Positions 39,227 through 50,192 of a stretch of 64,000 nt of DNA are shown in pieces; position 1 is the first letter of the stretch; each line of letters opens with the position of its first letter. Position numbers and translations under genes: made by a program. Under the pieces are notes generated by a model that was not told the origin of the DNA, made no database searches, and was given only the letters and a program-made list of their open reading frames with translations. Source of the DNA: an uncultured Flavobacteriales bacterium (GTDB lineage Bacteria; Bacteroidota; Bacteroidia; Flavobacteriales_D; Parvicellaceae); assembly GCA_943787725.1 (NCBI GenBank), contig CALSNM010000001.1, forward strand, positions 248,001 to 312,000. The letters run 5' to 3'.

Positions 39227-41223
39227 TGAAAATCCTGATATACATATGCATCCTTTTCATGTCCACCAAACTGATTGGTCAGAAGATTTACGAAGACGTC
39301 AAAATAAAACGCTTTAAAAGTGAAGTTTGGATTCCGCGTACTGGAAATATAGAAGTCTCAGAAAAAATAACTTGTGTATTCAAAAAGTCTACTGGCAATC
39401 CCGTATTTGTTCGAAAAATCAGTCACCGGTACAAAAACCTCCACCAAAAGGAACAACACAACAGCAGTTGCCAAATTAAATCATTGAAGATAGACAAACA
39501 ACCGGTTACGTATATAATTGATGACGATAGTGTTTTCATTTATTTCGGACAAGCCAATGATAGAATTTTACCCGGAACTTATGAATTTGAATTTAAATAT
39601 GACATTGTTAACCAAATATCTTGCAGCGAGAATAGAGATTATTGCGACTTAACTTGGGATGTAAATGGATTTAATTCAGGATATGCTATTGATCAGTTGA
39701 TTTGTATTGTTACGGCTGAAGAAAAAAACATCCTCTCTTACCCTGGTTCTTATGGTGGTTCAATGGTCCCTACATCATTAGGTTATACAATTGAGGGAGG
39801 AAAATATTGTTCAATTCAATCCGATACCAACAATGTTGTTTTTAAATCAATAAAGAAATATAAATCGGATGAGGGACAGCGGATTACGGTGCTTCTTCCA
39901 AAAGAATATTTTTCGCCAGCTGTTGTAAATTCCGCCATAGAAAGAGATAAATTAAAACATCAAAAAATTCTTGACCTTGCCCAAAAGCAATCCAAGAGAG
40001 ATTACAATGGTTTGCCAATTGATAAAGAAACTAAAAAACAAGCAGATCCAAATGAAAATAAAAAAGTATCCGAAAAAGATCGGGAGCTAATAATGGACAG
40101 TTGGGAGTATCAGGAAAAAAAACTTGAAGAGCTAGCTCGAGAAGAGGAAAATAATGCAAATCAAGATGAAATGATCGGTTTGTATGAGAGAGACTCCGTT
40201 TACACTATTCGTTTTACCGTTATTGGCATATTGCTAATTGGTTCATTTTATTTTGTAGTGTGGAGAATGTATGGAAGGGATCCACCTGAGGATACGGTGT
40301 ATCCTATATACTACCCTCCACACAATTTACAGCCATCAGCAATGGGGTATATACTGGATTACTTTGATATGACGACAAATCGTTATTTTACAGGTGAGGT
40401 CCTCAATTTGGTATCCAAAAATGCGATTCGAATTGAGAAAAGAAAAAATCGCCGTGAATCTATAGTATTTGTTAAAAATGAATTTACTGAGCTTACTCCA
40501 TCTGAGGATGAGCTGGTTCTCAAGGAAATCAAGATCCGACTTACACCGTCTGAGGAAGAGCTATTAAATACTTTGTTTCCAAAAGGAAATGAACTGGTTA
40601 TTTCTCCTGAAAACCGCGGTATTATTGGAGAAGCAAAACTAACTGTTTTGAGGCATTCCGGATCCCAAAATGAGAATAATCGTTTGTTTGCTACGAATGA
40701 TAAGTGGGTATTATACGGTTGGCTGATATCAGCCATTTATTTTATAATTGGTTGGTTGGTGTGTTTTCAAAATACCGAATTTTATGTTCCTTTGGTTTTA
40801 GTTGTAATAGCGGTAATCATGAGGTTTATTGTTCCTAGTTTTTCCAGATATAAATTAATTAGAGGATTACTTTATGGTTTTATATTCTTTTTTCTGACCG
40901 TCTTTTGCTTGTATTTCTTTGCCACTTTCGCATCAGGGTTATATTTCCTTTTTTGGCTTTTCTTATTAGGAATCAATTATCGTTTTATAGAACTTCTCAA
41001 GGCTCCAACCACTCTTGGGCAACAATATATGGCTGACATCAAAGGTTTCAAAATGTATCTTTCCAAGTTGGGTAATTTTAAAAACAGCACCTTTAATTCT
41101 TTTCAGCTTGGACAAAATGAGCTTGATCATTACCTTCCATATGCCCATGCACTTGGTGTGCAAATTAAATGGGTTGAAGAATTTGAAGATCAATTTGAGA
41201 ATGAGCTCCAACCTAAAAATTAA
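39226..41223 (+). CDS. DUF2207-type membrane protein
   Basis: Directly downstream of lemA; extracellular domain then TMs; PPEDTVYPIYYPPHNLQPSAMGYI. Confidence 0.8.
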   Translation: MKILIYICILFMSTKLIGQKIYEDVKIKRFKSEVWIPRTGNIEVSEKITCVFKKSTGNPVFVRKISHRYKNLHQKEQHNSSCQIKSLKIDKQPVTYIIDDDSVFIYFGQANDRILPGTYEFEFKYDIVNQISCSENRDYCDLTWDVNGFNSGYAIDQLICIVTAEEKNILSYPGSYGGSMVPTSLGYTIEGGKYCSIQSDTNNVVFKSIKKYKSDEGQRITVLLPKEYFSPAVVNSAIERDKLKHQKILDLAQKQSKRDYNGLPIDKETKKQADPNENKKVSEKDRELIMDSWEYQEKKLEELAREEENNANQDEMIGLYERDSVYTIRFTVIGILLIGSFYFVVWRMYGRDPPEDTVYPIYYPPHNLQPSAMGYILDYFDMTTNRYFTGEVLNLVSKNAIRIEKRKNRRESIVFVKNEFTELTPSEDELVLKEIKIRLTPSEEELLNTLFPKGNELVISPENRGIIGEAKLTVLRHSGSQNENNRLFATNDKWVLYGWLISAIYFIIGWLVCFQNTEFYVPLVLVVIAVIMRFIVPSFSRYKLIRGLLYGFIFFFLTVFCLYFFATFASGLYFLFWLFLLGINYRFIELLKAPTTLGQQYMADIKGFKMYLSKLGNFKNSTFNSFQLGQNELDHYLPYAHALGVQIKWVEEFEDQFENELQPKN

Positions 41224-41612
41224 ATCAATTAAGAATGAGTACCTGTGAAATAACAAAAGCCTGGGTAAGGATTTACAATCTTGAAATTTAAACATGAAAT
41301 TCGTTACGTTAATTTAATCCGATTGACCAGGACGGAAGTAAAATCAAACCATATTTTGACTGTCTCCATTGCTATGCAATTTTACACATTTGACTTTGCT
41401 TTATTGGTGACCTCCACTGAAAAGAGTTAAAACATTTTGTTCTTTGGCAGCATAACTCATATATAATTACTAAATTTCAGAATCAGATTTAATTAATGTG
41501 ACAAAATCATCTATTAAAAGTAAACATAACTTTTGAAACAAAACTGAGAAACGGAACTTCTCTTAAATTTAGATAATAACGAACCATTAATTAACAACTC
41601 TAATATTCCTCA

Positions 41613-44600
41613 ATGCCTATTTATAAATTTTTGTCTCTTGCAACAATATGTTTACTGCAGCTAACATCATTCGCGGATGTAAAAAAAGAACAGAAGTTGC
41701 ATTATTTTAATGGCTTTAAGAAGATTGAAGGATTAAAAATCAGCCATGACCCAGGTATTTACAATCAAAACATTGAATTAACAATTCAAATACCAGGAAT
41801 AAGTGATTATTCCGTTGTCACTTCGAATGCAAAGGGTGACGTGCGCAGAGGAAAATCCTTTACTATCAGTGAAACCTGTGTTTTACGCATTAGTTATGAC
41901 GACACAACAGGAGTGAAACGGAATTATATCGGGAACTATATTGTAAATGAAAATCATGATTTACCTATTGTATCACTTGCAGTTGATGCCCATGACTTTT
42001 TTCCTCCCACTGGAATATATGAGGGGCACACGGCACTTGTTGATAGCGTTAAAACTCGAATTGGACGTGCTTGGGAAAAGCAACCGATCACAGGGTTTGC
42101 ACAGTTCTTTTTTAATGGGAAAATGATTGACGAACTTGAGCTAGACATTAAAACATATGGAGGAATGACACTCGGTTGGAAAGAGAAATCAATACAATTG
42201 TCTGCCAGAAAAAAACTACATGGCAAAAGCAAGATCAAGGTTAAACTTTTCGAGAATTTACCACTTAGAGAGTTCCAGCATGTTGTTCTACGAACTTCGG
42301 GAAATGATCAAAACAAAACACGCATCAAAGATTTATCAATTAGTCAAGTCGCAGAAGATATTCATGTCAACACAAAGGGAGGTCGTCAGGTTGTTCTTTA
42401 TATAAATGGGCAGTACTGGGGAATTCATAACTTAAGAGAAAAAGTGAATGTCGATTATTTTAAATACCGCTATGACTGGAAAAAAGGAGGGTTTAGTGAG
42501 ATTCAGGGATCAGGATTTGGATACCCTGTTTATAAAAAACTAATCAATTATGTGCGGAAACATAGCGGAGACAATGACTTTAAACAACGTATTTCAGATA
42601 GCATAGATGTTGAGAATTTCTATAATTTCAATATTATTCAAACATTCATAAGTAATGTTGATTACCGCGGAAATATTAGGTTTTTTAAGCCAAATGAAGG
42701 GAAATGGAAGTGGGTACTTTATGACACGGATCTCGGATGTAATAAGCAGTTCTTAAAAAGAAATTTTATTCGAGACAGAACGTTTCCCGTTCATGAATAC
42801 TGGTACAATCCGAGTTATGCTTACACACTATTAAATAACATGCTAAAAAATGAAGATTTAAAGAAACGATTCATCAATCAATACTGTTTCTTAATGGCAA
42901 CTCACATAACGGCAAAAAACTTCAATTTGAAATTGGATCAAAATGCGGCTAAAATTGAAAGCGAACTAGATAAACACTTTAAAAGAAGAAGCAGTTTATA
43001 TAAGGAAAATAGAACTAGATATGTAAAGCAAATAACCTATTTGAAAACGTATTTCAATCTTCGTACAGAGTCTGCTTTCAAACATTTAAGTGAAACATTT
43101 AGTCTGGGATCACCAGTCCCTTTGAAAATAACACAATCAATTGACCATTTTAATGGAATTAAAGTTAATGGTTCAGAAATTTTAGTAAATAATGTAGACG
43201 GGAAGTTTTATACTGAATACGATTTAAATATTGAAGCAGTTGAGTCTAATCACTTATATAAGTTTGATAATTGGAGCGATGGCAACAATAAAATGGCAAG
43301 AAACATTCTACCGGGAAAAGTATCGAATTTAAATGCTTCATTTATTCATTTGAACACTTCTCCATTACTAGGAAAGCTCATTTTAGATAACTATTACGTA
43401 AATAATTCGAAGAAGAATCCCTTGATATTCGTAGTACTTACAAATGTAACAAATGAAGAAATACGTTTGGATAGTGTAATATTGTATGAGGATGTCAGTG
43501 GTGAGCAAATGGAATTTCAAAATAAAGTAATTAGACCTGGAACTTCTTTCATTCTAACAAACCAATGTGAACTACTTAAACAAAAGTGCAAGACGGAAGA
43601 GCATAAAGTTTTTACATTTATGAATGGCATCACCTTTCATAATACTATTAAACTGGCTCTTATTGAAAAAAATATAGGCTGGATAGATAGTTTACAATTG
43701 ACAGTAAGTGACTCGTTGATTATTGAGAACGCTGGATATCTGGCAACGAAAGAAAATGGAATGGTAAATATTGAACCGAAGAAATTGAAGGATTTGGAGA
43801 CATTGGGATTTGGAAGAGAAATAGTAAAAGAGCCATTTAAGGAGAATCCCGTAAAATCTGACTCTATTCTAACAACCGTATCGATTGTTGCACTTGGATT
43901 GTTGACTGCCATACTTGGTTTCTTATGGTTCAGGGGCAGGAAGGCCAACCTTGGGGTTATCATTTTGCTATTATCATCAGGCGTTAATTTTTCACAAGAT
44001 TCATTGGTGCCAATGCCAGATGAAAATAAAATATTGACACGTTTAGATGAAACCTTAATACGTAAAGATAAGTTTGGATTAGAAGCGATAGAAAATCGCG
44101 CTACTGACAATAAGGGTAAAGGTGATGAGCGATTCAATGGCACACGTAATTTTCGAGTTGTTCTTTATGACCTGGTTTATAGAGGTGGAGGAAACAATTT
44201 GCATTTGAAAGATACAATTCCAAAATACTACTTATGGAATCCTATGCCATTATACGGATTAAAACAATTACAAAAAATAGGATTTGATAAAGCTGTGTAT
44301 TTATATTCACATAATTTTGATTACTGGTATCCACAAAAACGTTTGGATTCATTGGCAGAATCTGGATTTGATTACATCTGTGAGATGAAGATAGAAGGAA
44401 ACTATAAAGAAGAGTATTTCGCAGATGTTATGGCACGCGCAAATGATACAACTATGGGAATGATGTATATGCATTGTTGGAATGGTTGGCATCAGTCGGG
44501 AACTATAGCTGCATATACATTGATGCAGTTTTGTGATTATAGTAATTCACAGGCATTGAAATATTGGGAGCGATGTACAGACGGAAACTACAAAGGCTAT

Positions 44601-45101
44601 AAAACTGTAAAAAGCAGAATCCGAAGCTTCAAACCTATTAAAGGATACAGTTTTACAACCAAGCAAAAAAAGAAGCATTGTCCTTGTGAAGAGGACATTA
44701 AATCATCAAATGGATTGCAAAGCGCAGATGACAAGATAAACCTGACAGAGGATGAAATGATGCAGAAAAGTCATTCTTCATCTAACAAATCGTATTCGAA
44801 TTACAAAGTGAAATCTGGAGATAATCTTGGTGAAATCGCAGAACGTCATGGAATGAGATTATCGGAGCTAAAAAAGCTAAACCACATTCGTGGCACAACT
44901 ATTTATGCAGGTCAATCATTGAAGGTATACGATAGAAAAGGATACTCTAAAAAGAAATCTGGATTTACCTATTCAGTAAAAAGTGGAGATACTTTATCTG
45001 ATATAGCAGTTAAATATAAAACAACCGTTGCTAAGATTAAGAAGGTAAACAATCTAAAAAGTGATAACCTTCAGATAGGGGATAAGTTGAAAATACCTTA
45101 A
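41613..45101 (+). CDS. CotH-kinase-like protein fused to a phosphatase-like domain and two LysM domains
   Basis: CotH-like: GGRQVVLYINGQYWGIHNLREKVN, WKWVLYDTDLGCN. DSP-like: YRGGGNN...YMHCWNGWHQSG. C-term YKVKSGDNLGEIAERHGM and YSVKSGDTLSDIAVKYKT (LysM). Confidence 0.8.
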   Translation: MPIYKFLSLATICLLQLTSFADVKKEQKLHYFNGFKKIEGLKISHDPGIYNQNIELTIQIPGISDYSVVTSNAKGDVRRGKSFTISETCVLRISYDDTTGVKRNYIGNYIVNENHDLPIVSLAVDAHDFFPPTGIYEGHTALVDSVKTRIGRAWEKQPITGFAQFFFNGKMIDELELDIKTYGGMTLGWKEKSIQLSARKKLHGKSKIKVKLFENLPLREFQHVVLRTSGNDQNKTRIKDLSISQVAEDIHVNTKGGRQVVLYINGQYWGIHNLREKVNVDYFKYRYDWKKGGFSEIQGSGFGYPVYKKLINYVRKHSGDNDFKQRISDSIDVENFYNFNIIQTFISNVDYRGNIRFFKPNEGKWKWVLYDTDLGCNKQFLKRNFIRDRTFPVHEYWYNPSYAYTLLNNMLKNEDLKKRFINQYCFLMATHITAKNFNLKLDQNAAKIESELDKHFKRRSSLYKENRTRYVKQITYLKTYFNLRTESAFKHLSETFSLGSPVPLKITQSIDHFNGIKVNGSEILVNNVDGKFYTEYDLNIEAVESNHLYKFDNWSDGNNKMARNILPGKVSNLNASFIHLNTSPLLGKLILDNYYVNNSKKNPLIFVVLTNVTNEEIRLDSVILYEDVSGEQMEFQNKVIRPGTSFILTNQCELLKQKCKTEEHKVFTFMNGITFHNTIKLALIEKNIGWIDSLQLTVSDSLIIENAGYLATKENGMVNIEPKKLKDLETLGFGREIVKEPFKENPVKSDSILTTVSIVALGLLTAILGFLWFRGRKANLGVIILLLSSGVNFSQDSLVPMPDENKILTRLDETLIRKDKFGLEAIENRATDNKGKGDERFNGTRNFRVVLYDLVYRGGGNNLHLKDTIPKYYLWNPMPLYGLKQLQKIGFDKAVYLYSHNFDYWYPQKRLDSLAESGFDYICEMKIEGNYKEEYFADVMARANDTTMGMMYMHCWNGWHQSGTIAAYTLMQFCDYSNSQALKYWERCTDGNYKGYKTVKSRIRSFKPIKGYSFTTKQKKKHCPCEEDIKSSNGLQSADDKINLTEDEMMQKSHSSSNKSYSNYKVKSGDNLGEIAERHGMRLSELKKLNHIRGTTIYAGQSLKVYDRKGYSKKKSGFTYSVKSGDTLSDIAVKYKTTVAKIKKVNNLKSDNLQIGDKLKIP

Positions 45102-45153
45102 TGAGGTAAATTTAGAAAAGTTAAATACGTAGTACAAACGAAACAAAAGAAGT

Positions 45154-45492
45154 ATGGAAAACTTAATAAAGTTACCTCAAATTATTGTTGCAATATCTGT
45201 TGTATATGTTTGGACTTTTAGATTTCATAATGTATTAAAAGAGTTCGAGCAATTCGGATTGAGCGATTTAACGCGAAATATTGTAGGAGCAACAAAAATA
45301 TCTTTAGCGACATTGCTTATTGTGGGTATTTGGTATCCCTCATTAATTCTTATTCCATCTATTCTTATGGGTCTATTAATGATAGGTGCTCAATATTTTC
45401 ATTTCAAAATAAGTAATCCATTTATTAAACATTTACCTTCTCTGATGCTTTTGGTTCTGAGTGCTTTTATAGCATATTCTTCCTATTCTTAA
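45154..45492 (+). CDS. DoxX-like membrane protein
   Basis: 112 aa, four hydrophobic segments, RNIVGATKISLATLLIVGIWYP. Confidence 0.55.
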   Translation: MENLIKLPQIIVAISVVYVWTFRFHNVLKEFEQFGLSDLTRNIVGATKISLATLLIVGIWYPSLILIPSILMGLLMIGAQYFHFKISNPFIKHLPSLMLLVLSAFIAYSSYS

Positions 45493-45533
45493 ATAAGCAT
45501 GTCTGTAATTACAATAGTTACTTTAATATCAAG

Positions 45534-45740
45534 TTTCTCCTTTATAGCTAATCTCAGCAACGCCAATTTTATCCTTGTTTTTATATAAAATATTTAATTC
45601 ATCTTTTGTAGGTAATCTCCATCCATCTCCTAAGTTTTCACAAGCCTCTTTAGCATCATCCCAATTCATAAGTCCTACTAAATCTTCGGTCATCACTTCA
45701 CCTGAGAGGGTACCAATTTCGTATATAGTTATGAATGGTT
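45534..45740 (-). pseudogene. Remnant of a DUF1566/FISUMP-like domain
   Basis: Reverse strand reads GLMNWDDAKEACENLGDGWRLPTKDELNILYKNKDKIGVAEISYKGET*; truncated. Confidence 0.5.
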
Positions 45741-45807
45741 ATTGAAGAAAGATCCCTACCTTTCCTTGGAAAACATAAACTAAGGGAGTAAGATACCCCC
45801 TTAGTTG

Positions 45808-45881
45808 TGACCCAGACAGGATTCAAACCTGTAACCGCCAGAGCCGAAATCTGATGCGCTATTCAGTTGCGCCACTGGGCC
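45808..45881 (-). tRNA. tRNA-Arg (anticodon TCG)
   Basis: Acceptor GGCCCAG/CTGGGTC, anticodon stem-loop TCAGA-TTTCGGC-TCTGG, TPsiC arm ACAGGTTTGAATCCTGT. Confidence 0.88.
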
Positions 45882-45883
45882 AA

Positions 45884-47116
45884 TTACTTTTTCAACACCC
45901 AAACAGAAATACCTTCTGTATTTTTGATCTCTTTCTTTGCTTTCTTGGCTTCCTTACGAGAACTATATTTCCCAAAGGAAACGCGATGGAGTCCTTTATT
46001 TTGATCTACAATCATTGCTTCATACCCTTTGTCCACAAACTTCTTAACTAATCTCTCCGCATTTGATTTTTTACCAAAGCAACCACCAATTACAAAATAT
46101 CCCTTCTCCAAAGAAACAGGCTCTATGCTAGTATAAATTTCTTTTTCTACAAATGTAGTATCCGCAGCAAAAATGTCTGTAGTTTCTTCTTGTGAAATAT
46201 TTATCTCTTCATTAGTTTCAATTAACAAATTATCTTCATTAACAGAGACAATTTTAGTTTCTTCTATTAAAACCTCAGGCACTTCTTTTTCTTCAATTAA
46301 AGGAGATATAATTAGCTCTCGCTTATAATTGGCTGTTCTCTTTGTTTTGCTATACGTAAATGGATTCAAATCTGAATACTGAAAATTATCTCCTCCAGTT
46401 AATAAATCCGTTTTCATAGGAATCCATGCAGAATAAAACACTATTGGAATTAATGCTGCTGCTACCCACCAATAATTCCTACGACTTGCAGAAATCGGTA
46501 TGACCTCATCTTCGTTTTTAACCGGTTGTAGCTTATCCTTGTCATGAATAATCTCTAATGGCCTAACATTCAACTCTTTAATTGGTGATTCAGGTATAGA
46601 TTCTTTCTCTCGTTCAAGAGGAATAGCTTTTACAATTGGTAATCCAAATGAATTTATCAAAAAGTTGGTTGAACTAGGTTTGAAACAAATGTTGTTTTCT
46701 GGATCTAAAAAAAGAACGCCAACTTTATCAATTTCAAATCGTTTGGAGATAGATAAAGCTGATTTAATCTCATCAACAAATTTGGAAATATCAATAATTG
46801 ATTGTTCATAGCTAATGCCATTGTTTGCAATTATTTTGTGTGCAAGCAGTCCATCATTATTTGTTAAATATTTATTGAAAATTACTGTCTTAGCTGGAGG
46901 AAAAATACGCCTAGTATTTTCGTCAACTTTCGCAGAAACATAATTGGCTACAAAACCACCAAAATCCGATAGAATAACACAATCATGCTGGAATAGTAAC
47001 TCAAAAATATGTTGGTCAATCTTTTTCAAATGATGAATCTTTAACTCATTAAGGGAGACTAAAACAAATATAACACGAATTTTGGGGACATACAACAGTA
47101 AAACAAAAAAGGTCAA
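45884..47116 (-). CDS. Prokaryotic CCDC81-like HU-domain protein with TM and C-terminal SPOR domain
   Basis: LLFQHDCVILSDFGGFVANY..., TM WWVAAALIPIVFYSAWIP, SPOR YFVIGGCFGKKSNAERLVKKFVDKGYEAMIV. True start probably internal. Confidence 0.75.
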   Translation of the reverse strand: MTFFVLLLYVPKIRVIFVLVSLNELKIHHLKKIDQHIFELLFQHDCVILSDFGGFVANYVSAKVDENTRRIFPPAKTVIFNKYLTNNDGLLAHKIIANNGISYEQSIIDISKFVDEIKSALSISKRFEIDKVGVLFLDPENNICFKPSSTNFLINSFGLPIVKAIPLEREKESIPESPIKELNVRPLEIIHDKDKLQPVKNEDEVIPISASRRNYWWVAAALIPIVFYSAWIPMKTDLLTGGDNFQYSDLNPFTYSKTKRTANYKRELIISPLIEEKEVPEVLIEETKIVSVNEDNLLIETNEEINISQEETTDIFAADTTFVEKEIYTSIEPVSLEKGYFVIGGCFGKKSNAERLVKKFVDKGYEAMIVDQNKGLHRVSFGKYSSRKEAKKAKKEIKNTEGISVWVLKK

Positions 47117-47170
47117 TCTTCAGATAATTATCAGAATGAATGACCTTTTAAAATATAAATTTATTTTTTA

Positions 47171-48508
47171 CTACTTCATTTCAAATGTATTCATGAAATC
47201 GGTCGTAAAATTACCCTCGTTAAATTTCTCGTCTTCCATTAACTGTTGATGGAATGGTATTGTTGTCTTTACACCTTCAATTATATACTCATCTAAAGCT
47301 CTTTTCATTTTAGTAATGGCCTCTTCACGCGTTTGAGCAACAGTGATTAACTTCGACATCATAGAATCATAATGAGGCGAAATCATATAGTTTGCATATA
47401 CATGCGTGTCAATTCTGATTCCATGTCCTCCAGGAGAATGATAAGAGGTAATTTTACCAGGACTCGGCATAAAATTGTTATGCGGATCTTCTGCATTTAT
47501 TCTACATTGAATAGAATAAGCTTGAGGAAAATAATCTTTTCCTGAAATTTTCTCACCACTAGCAATTCTAATCTGTTCTTTAACCAAATCTCTATTAATT
47601 ACCTCTTCCGTAATTGTATGCTCTACTTGGATACGCGTATTCATTTCCATAAAGTAGAATTTGCGATGTTTATCTACTAAAAACTCAACTGTTCCAACTC
47701 CTTCATAATTGACTGCAAGTGCCGCTTTTTTTGCAGCATCACCCATAGATTTACGAAGTTTATCCGTGATGAATGGAGAAGGCGTTTCTTCAACTAATTT
47801 TTGATGGCGTCTTTGAATTGAACAATCTCTTTCAGATAAGTGACAAACAGTACCGAATTGATCCGCTGCTATCTGTATTTCAATATGACGAGGCTCCTCA
47901 ATGAATTTCTCCATGTACATTCCATCGTTTCCAAAAGCGGCAGCAGATTCTGCTCGTGCACTATGCCATCCATCTTCGCACTCTTCAGCATTCCAACACA
48001 ACCTCATACCTTTTCCACCGCCACCAGCAGTAGCTTTCAACATAATAGGATATCCTATTTTTTCAGCCGTTTTAAGGCAATCAGCTAAATTCTTTAACAA
48101 ACCTTTAGAGCCAGGCACACAAGGAACTTTTGCCTTAAGCATTGTAGCTTTTGCATTTGCTTTATCTCCCATTCCTTCAATTTGTTCGGGAAGTGCGCCA
48201 ATAAATTTAATATTATGCTCTTGGCAAATTCTGGAGAAACCTGCGTTTTCGCTTAGAAAACCATATCCCGGATGAATTGCATCCGCATTTGTAATTTCTG
48301 CAGCCGCAATAATATTAGGAATCTTTAAATAGGATTCAGCACTAGAAGCCGGGCCAATACATACAGCTTCGTCAGCGAAACGGACATGCAAGCTGTCCGC
48401 ATCTGCAGAAGAGTACACAGCAACCGTTTTAATCTCCATTTCTTTGCAAGTGCGAATAATGCGCAATGCTATTTCGCCTCTATTAGCAATTAATATCTTT
48501 TTAAACAT
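47171..48508 (-). CDS. accC: Acetyl-CoA carboxylase biotin carboxylase
   Basis: [53 protein letters not shown]. Confidence 0.97.
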   Translation of the reverse strand: MFKKILIANRGEIALRIIRTCKEMEIKTVAVYSSADADSLHVRFADEAVCIGPASSAESYLKIPNIIAAAEITNADAIHPGYGFLSENAGFSRICQEHNIKFIGALPEQIEGMGDKANAKATMLKAKVPCVPGSKGLLKNLADCLKTAEKIGYPIMLKATAGGGGKGMRLCWNAEECEDGWHSARAESAAAFGNDGMYMEKFIEEPRHIEIQIAADQFGTVCHLSERDCSIQRRHQKLVEETPSPFITDKLRKSMGDAAKKAALAVNYEGVGTVEFLVDKHRKFYFMEMNTRIQVEHTITEEVINRDLVKEQIRIASGEKISGKDYFPQAYSIQCRINAEDPHNNFMPSPGKITSYHSPGGHGIRIDTHVYANYMISPHYDSMMSKLITVAQTREEAITKMKRALDEYIIEGVKTTIPFHQQLMEDEKFNEGNFTTDFMNTFEMK

Positions 48509-48567
48509 GGTAATTTGCTTAGGTAAATAAAATTACAACTTTAAAAGTTGCTTTTAAATTGAATCTA

Positions 48568-49089
48568 TTAAGATGGGTCTACTAAAAATAAAGGTTGATC
48601 AAACTCAACCGGAGTTGCATCATCTACCAATACTTTTACGATTTTTCCAGAAACATCAGATTCAATTTCATTAAATAGTTTCATCGCCTCTACAATACAA
48701 ATCGCATCACCTTCTTTGACAGAATCTCCTACCTCAACAAAAGCCGGTTTATCCGGCGAAGAAGAACGATAAAAAGTTCCAATCATTTGTGACTTTATTG
48801 TTATGTAGTTTTCGTTCTCATCTGGGGCGGCAGCTGCTGATGCTGGCGCTGATGCAGCAGTAGGAGCAGCAGTTGCAGCAGGAGTAACTTGCTGAACAAT
48901 TGGCTGGGCAACGGGCGCCTGCATAACCGGAACTTGTTGAATGACCGGATCAGCAGCAACATTAGATTTCTTTTTAGCCATATAGTCTGACTTGATAAGA
49001 ATTTTAAAATCTTTTTGCTCAATTTCTACTTCATTTACGCCGGAACGAGAAACAAATTTTATTAAGTCTTGAATTTCAGAAAGTTTCAT
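48568..49089 (-). CDS. accB: Biotin carboxyl carrier protein
   Basis: C-terminal CIVEAMKLFNEIESDVSGKI; Ala/Pro linker. Confidence 0.96.
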   Translation of the reverse strand: MKLSEIQDLIKFVSRSGVNEVEIEQKDFKILIKSDYMAKKKSNVAADPVIQQVPVMQAPVAQPIVQQVTPAATAAPTAASAPASAAAAPDENENYITIKSQMIGTFYRSSSPDKPAFVEVGDSVKEGDAICIVEAMKLFNEIESDVSGKIVKVLVDDATPVEFDQPLFLVDPS

Positions 49090-49205
49090 ATATTAAGGTT
49101 ATTTATATTTATTTTAGGAGAGGCTAAGGTATAAAAAAATGTGAATGGACGTTCAATCCCATTTAAGATTTAATAGTTAAATAGTAATACTTTAAAGTTT
49201 CTATC

Positions 49206-50192
49206 TTAATAAGCCCATTTCAGGTAAATAGAACCCCAAGTAAATCCTCCTCCAAAAGCAGATAAAACAATGTTATCTCCCTTCTTTAGTTTGTCTTCCC
49301 ATTCCCACAAACATAATGGTATAGTTCCAGCTGTAGTGTTCCCATACTTTTCAATATTTACCATGACCTTTTCTTTTGGCAAGCCCATTCGATTTGCCGT
49401 TGCATCAATGATTCGCAAATTTGCTTGATGCGGCACTAACCAATTAATATCTTTACTTGAAAGATTATTTCTCTCCATTATTTGAGCAGAAACATCAGCC
49501 ATATTGGTTACGGCAAATTTAAATACCGTTCGTCCTTCTTGATAAACATACATCTCCGGAGAACCAACATTTTCTTTCGTTATGGGATGCATAGATCCAC
49601 CTACTTTTTGGAGTAAATACTCTCGCCCAGCACCATCCGCTTTCATAACAGCATCTTGAATGCCCAGCCCCTCATCATTAGGCTCTAAAAGAACTCCACC
49701 TGCACCATCTCCAAAAATGATACATGTATTTCTGTCTCGATAATCAATTATACTCGACATCACATCACCACCTATGACAATTACCTTTTTGGCCGTTTTA
49801 TTTTCTATGTATTGCTGACCTGAAGTTAAAGCATATAAAAACCCCGAACATGCAGCACTGACATCATGACCCCAAGCATTTTTTGCACCAGACTTGTCGC
49901 ATATAACATTCGAAGTACTAGGAAACCTGTAATCTCCTGTAATTGTTCCCACAATAATCATATCAATTTCCAAAGGAGAAATCCCTCTTTTGTCGCAAAT
50001 ACCCTTGACAATTTCAGCTCCTAAATCAGACATTGCTTGGCCAGGAGCACACTTTCTTCTTTCCTTAATCCCAGTTCTTGAAACAATCCATTCATCATTA
50101 GTGTCAACCAATTTCTCTAAATCGGCATTAGTAAGTTTCCCTTCAGGAACTGCTCCATGCACCGCTGTTATTGCTGCTGTAATTTTACTCAT
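49206..50192 (-). CDS. fabH: Beta-ketoacyl-ACP synthase III
   Basis: DEWIVSRTGIKERR, DVSAACSGFLYAL, VPHQANLRIIDA, YGNTTAGTIPLCL. Confidence 0.96.
   Translation of the reverse strand: MSKITAAITAVHGAVPEGKLTNADLEKLVDTNDEWIVSRTGIKERRKCAPGQAMSDLGAEIVKGICDKRGISPLEIDMIIVGTITGDYRFPSTSNVICDKSGAKNAWGHDVSAACSGFLYALTSGQQYIENKTAKKVIVIGGDVMSSIIDYRDRNTCIIFGDGAGGVLLEPNDEGLGIQDAVMKADGAGREYLLQKVGGSMHPITKENVGSPEMYVYQEGRTVFKFAVTNMADVSAQIMERNNLSSKDINWLVPHQANLRIIDATANRMGLPKEKVMVNIEKYGNTTAGTIPLCLWEWEDKLKKGDNIVLSAFGGGFTWGSIYLKWAY

Noticed and set aside
16148-45492. Prophage or ICE interpretation of the integrase region
   Set aside because: No capsid, terminase, tail, relaxase, Tra or replication genes; cargo is mainly secreted/envelope proteins separated by attC-like sites.
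45808-45881. tRNA as the attachment site of the cassette array
   Set aside because: The array's recombinase and sites lie more than 10 kb away and I saw no tRNA-end duplication in the region read.
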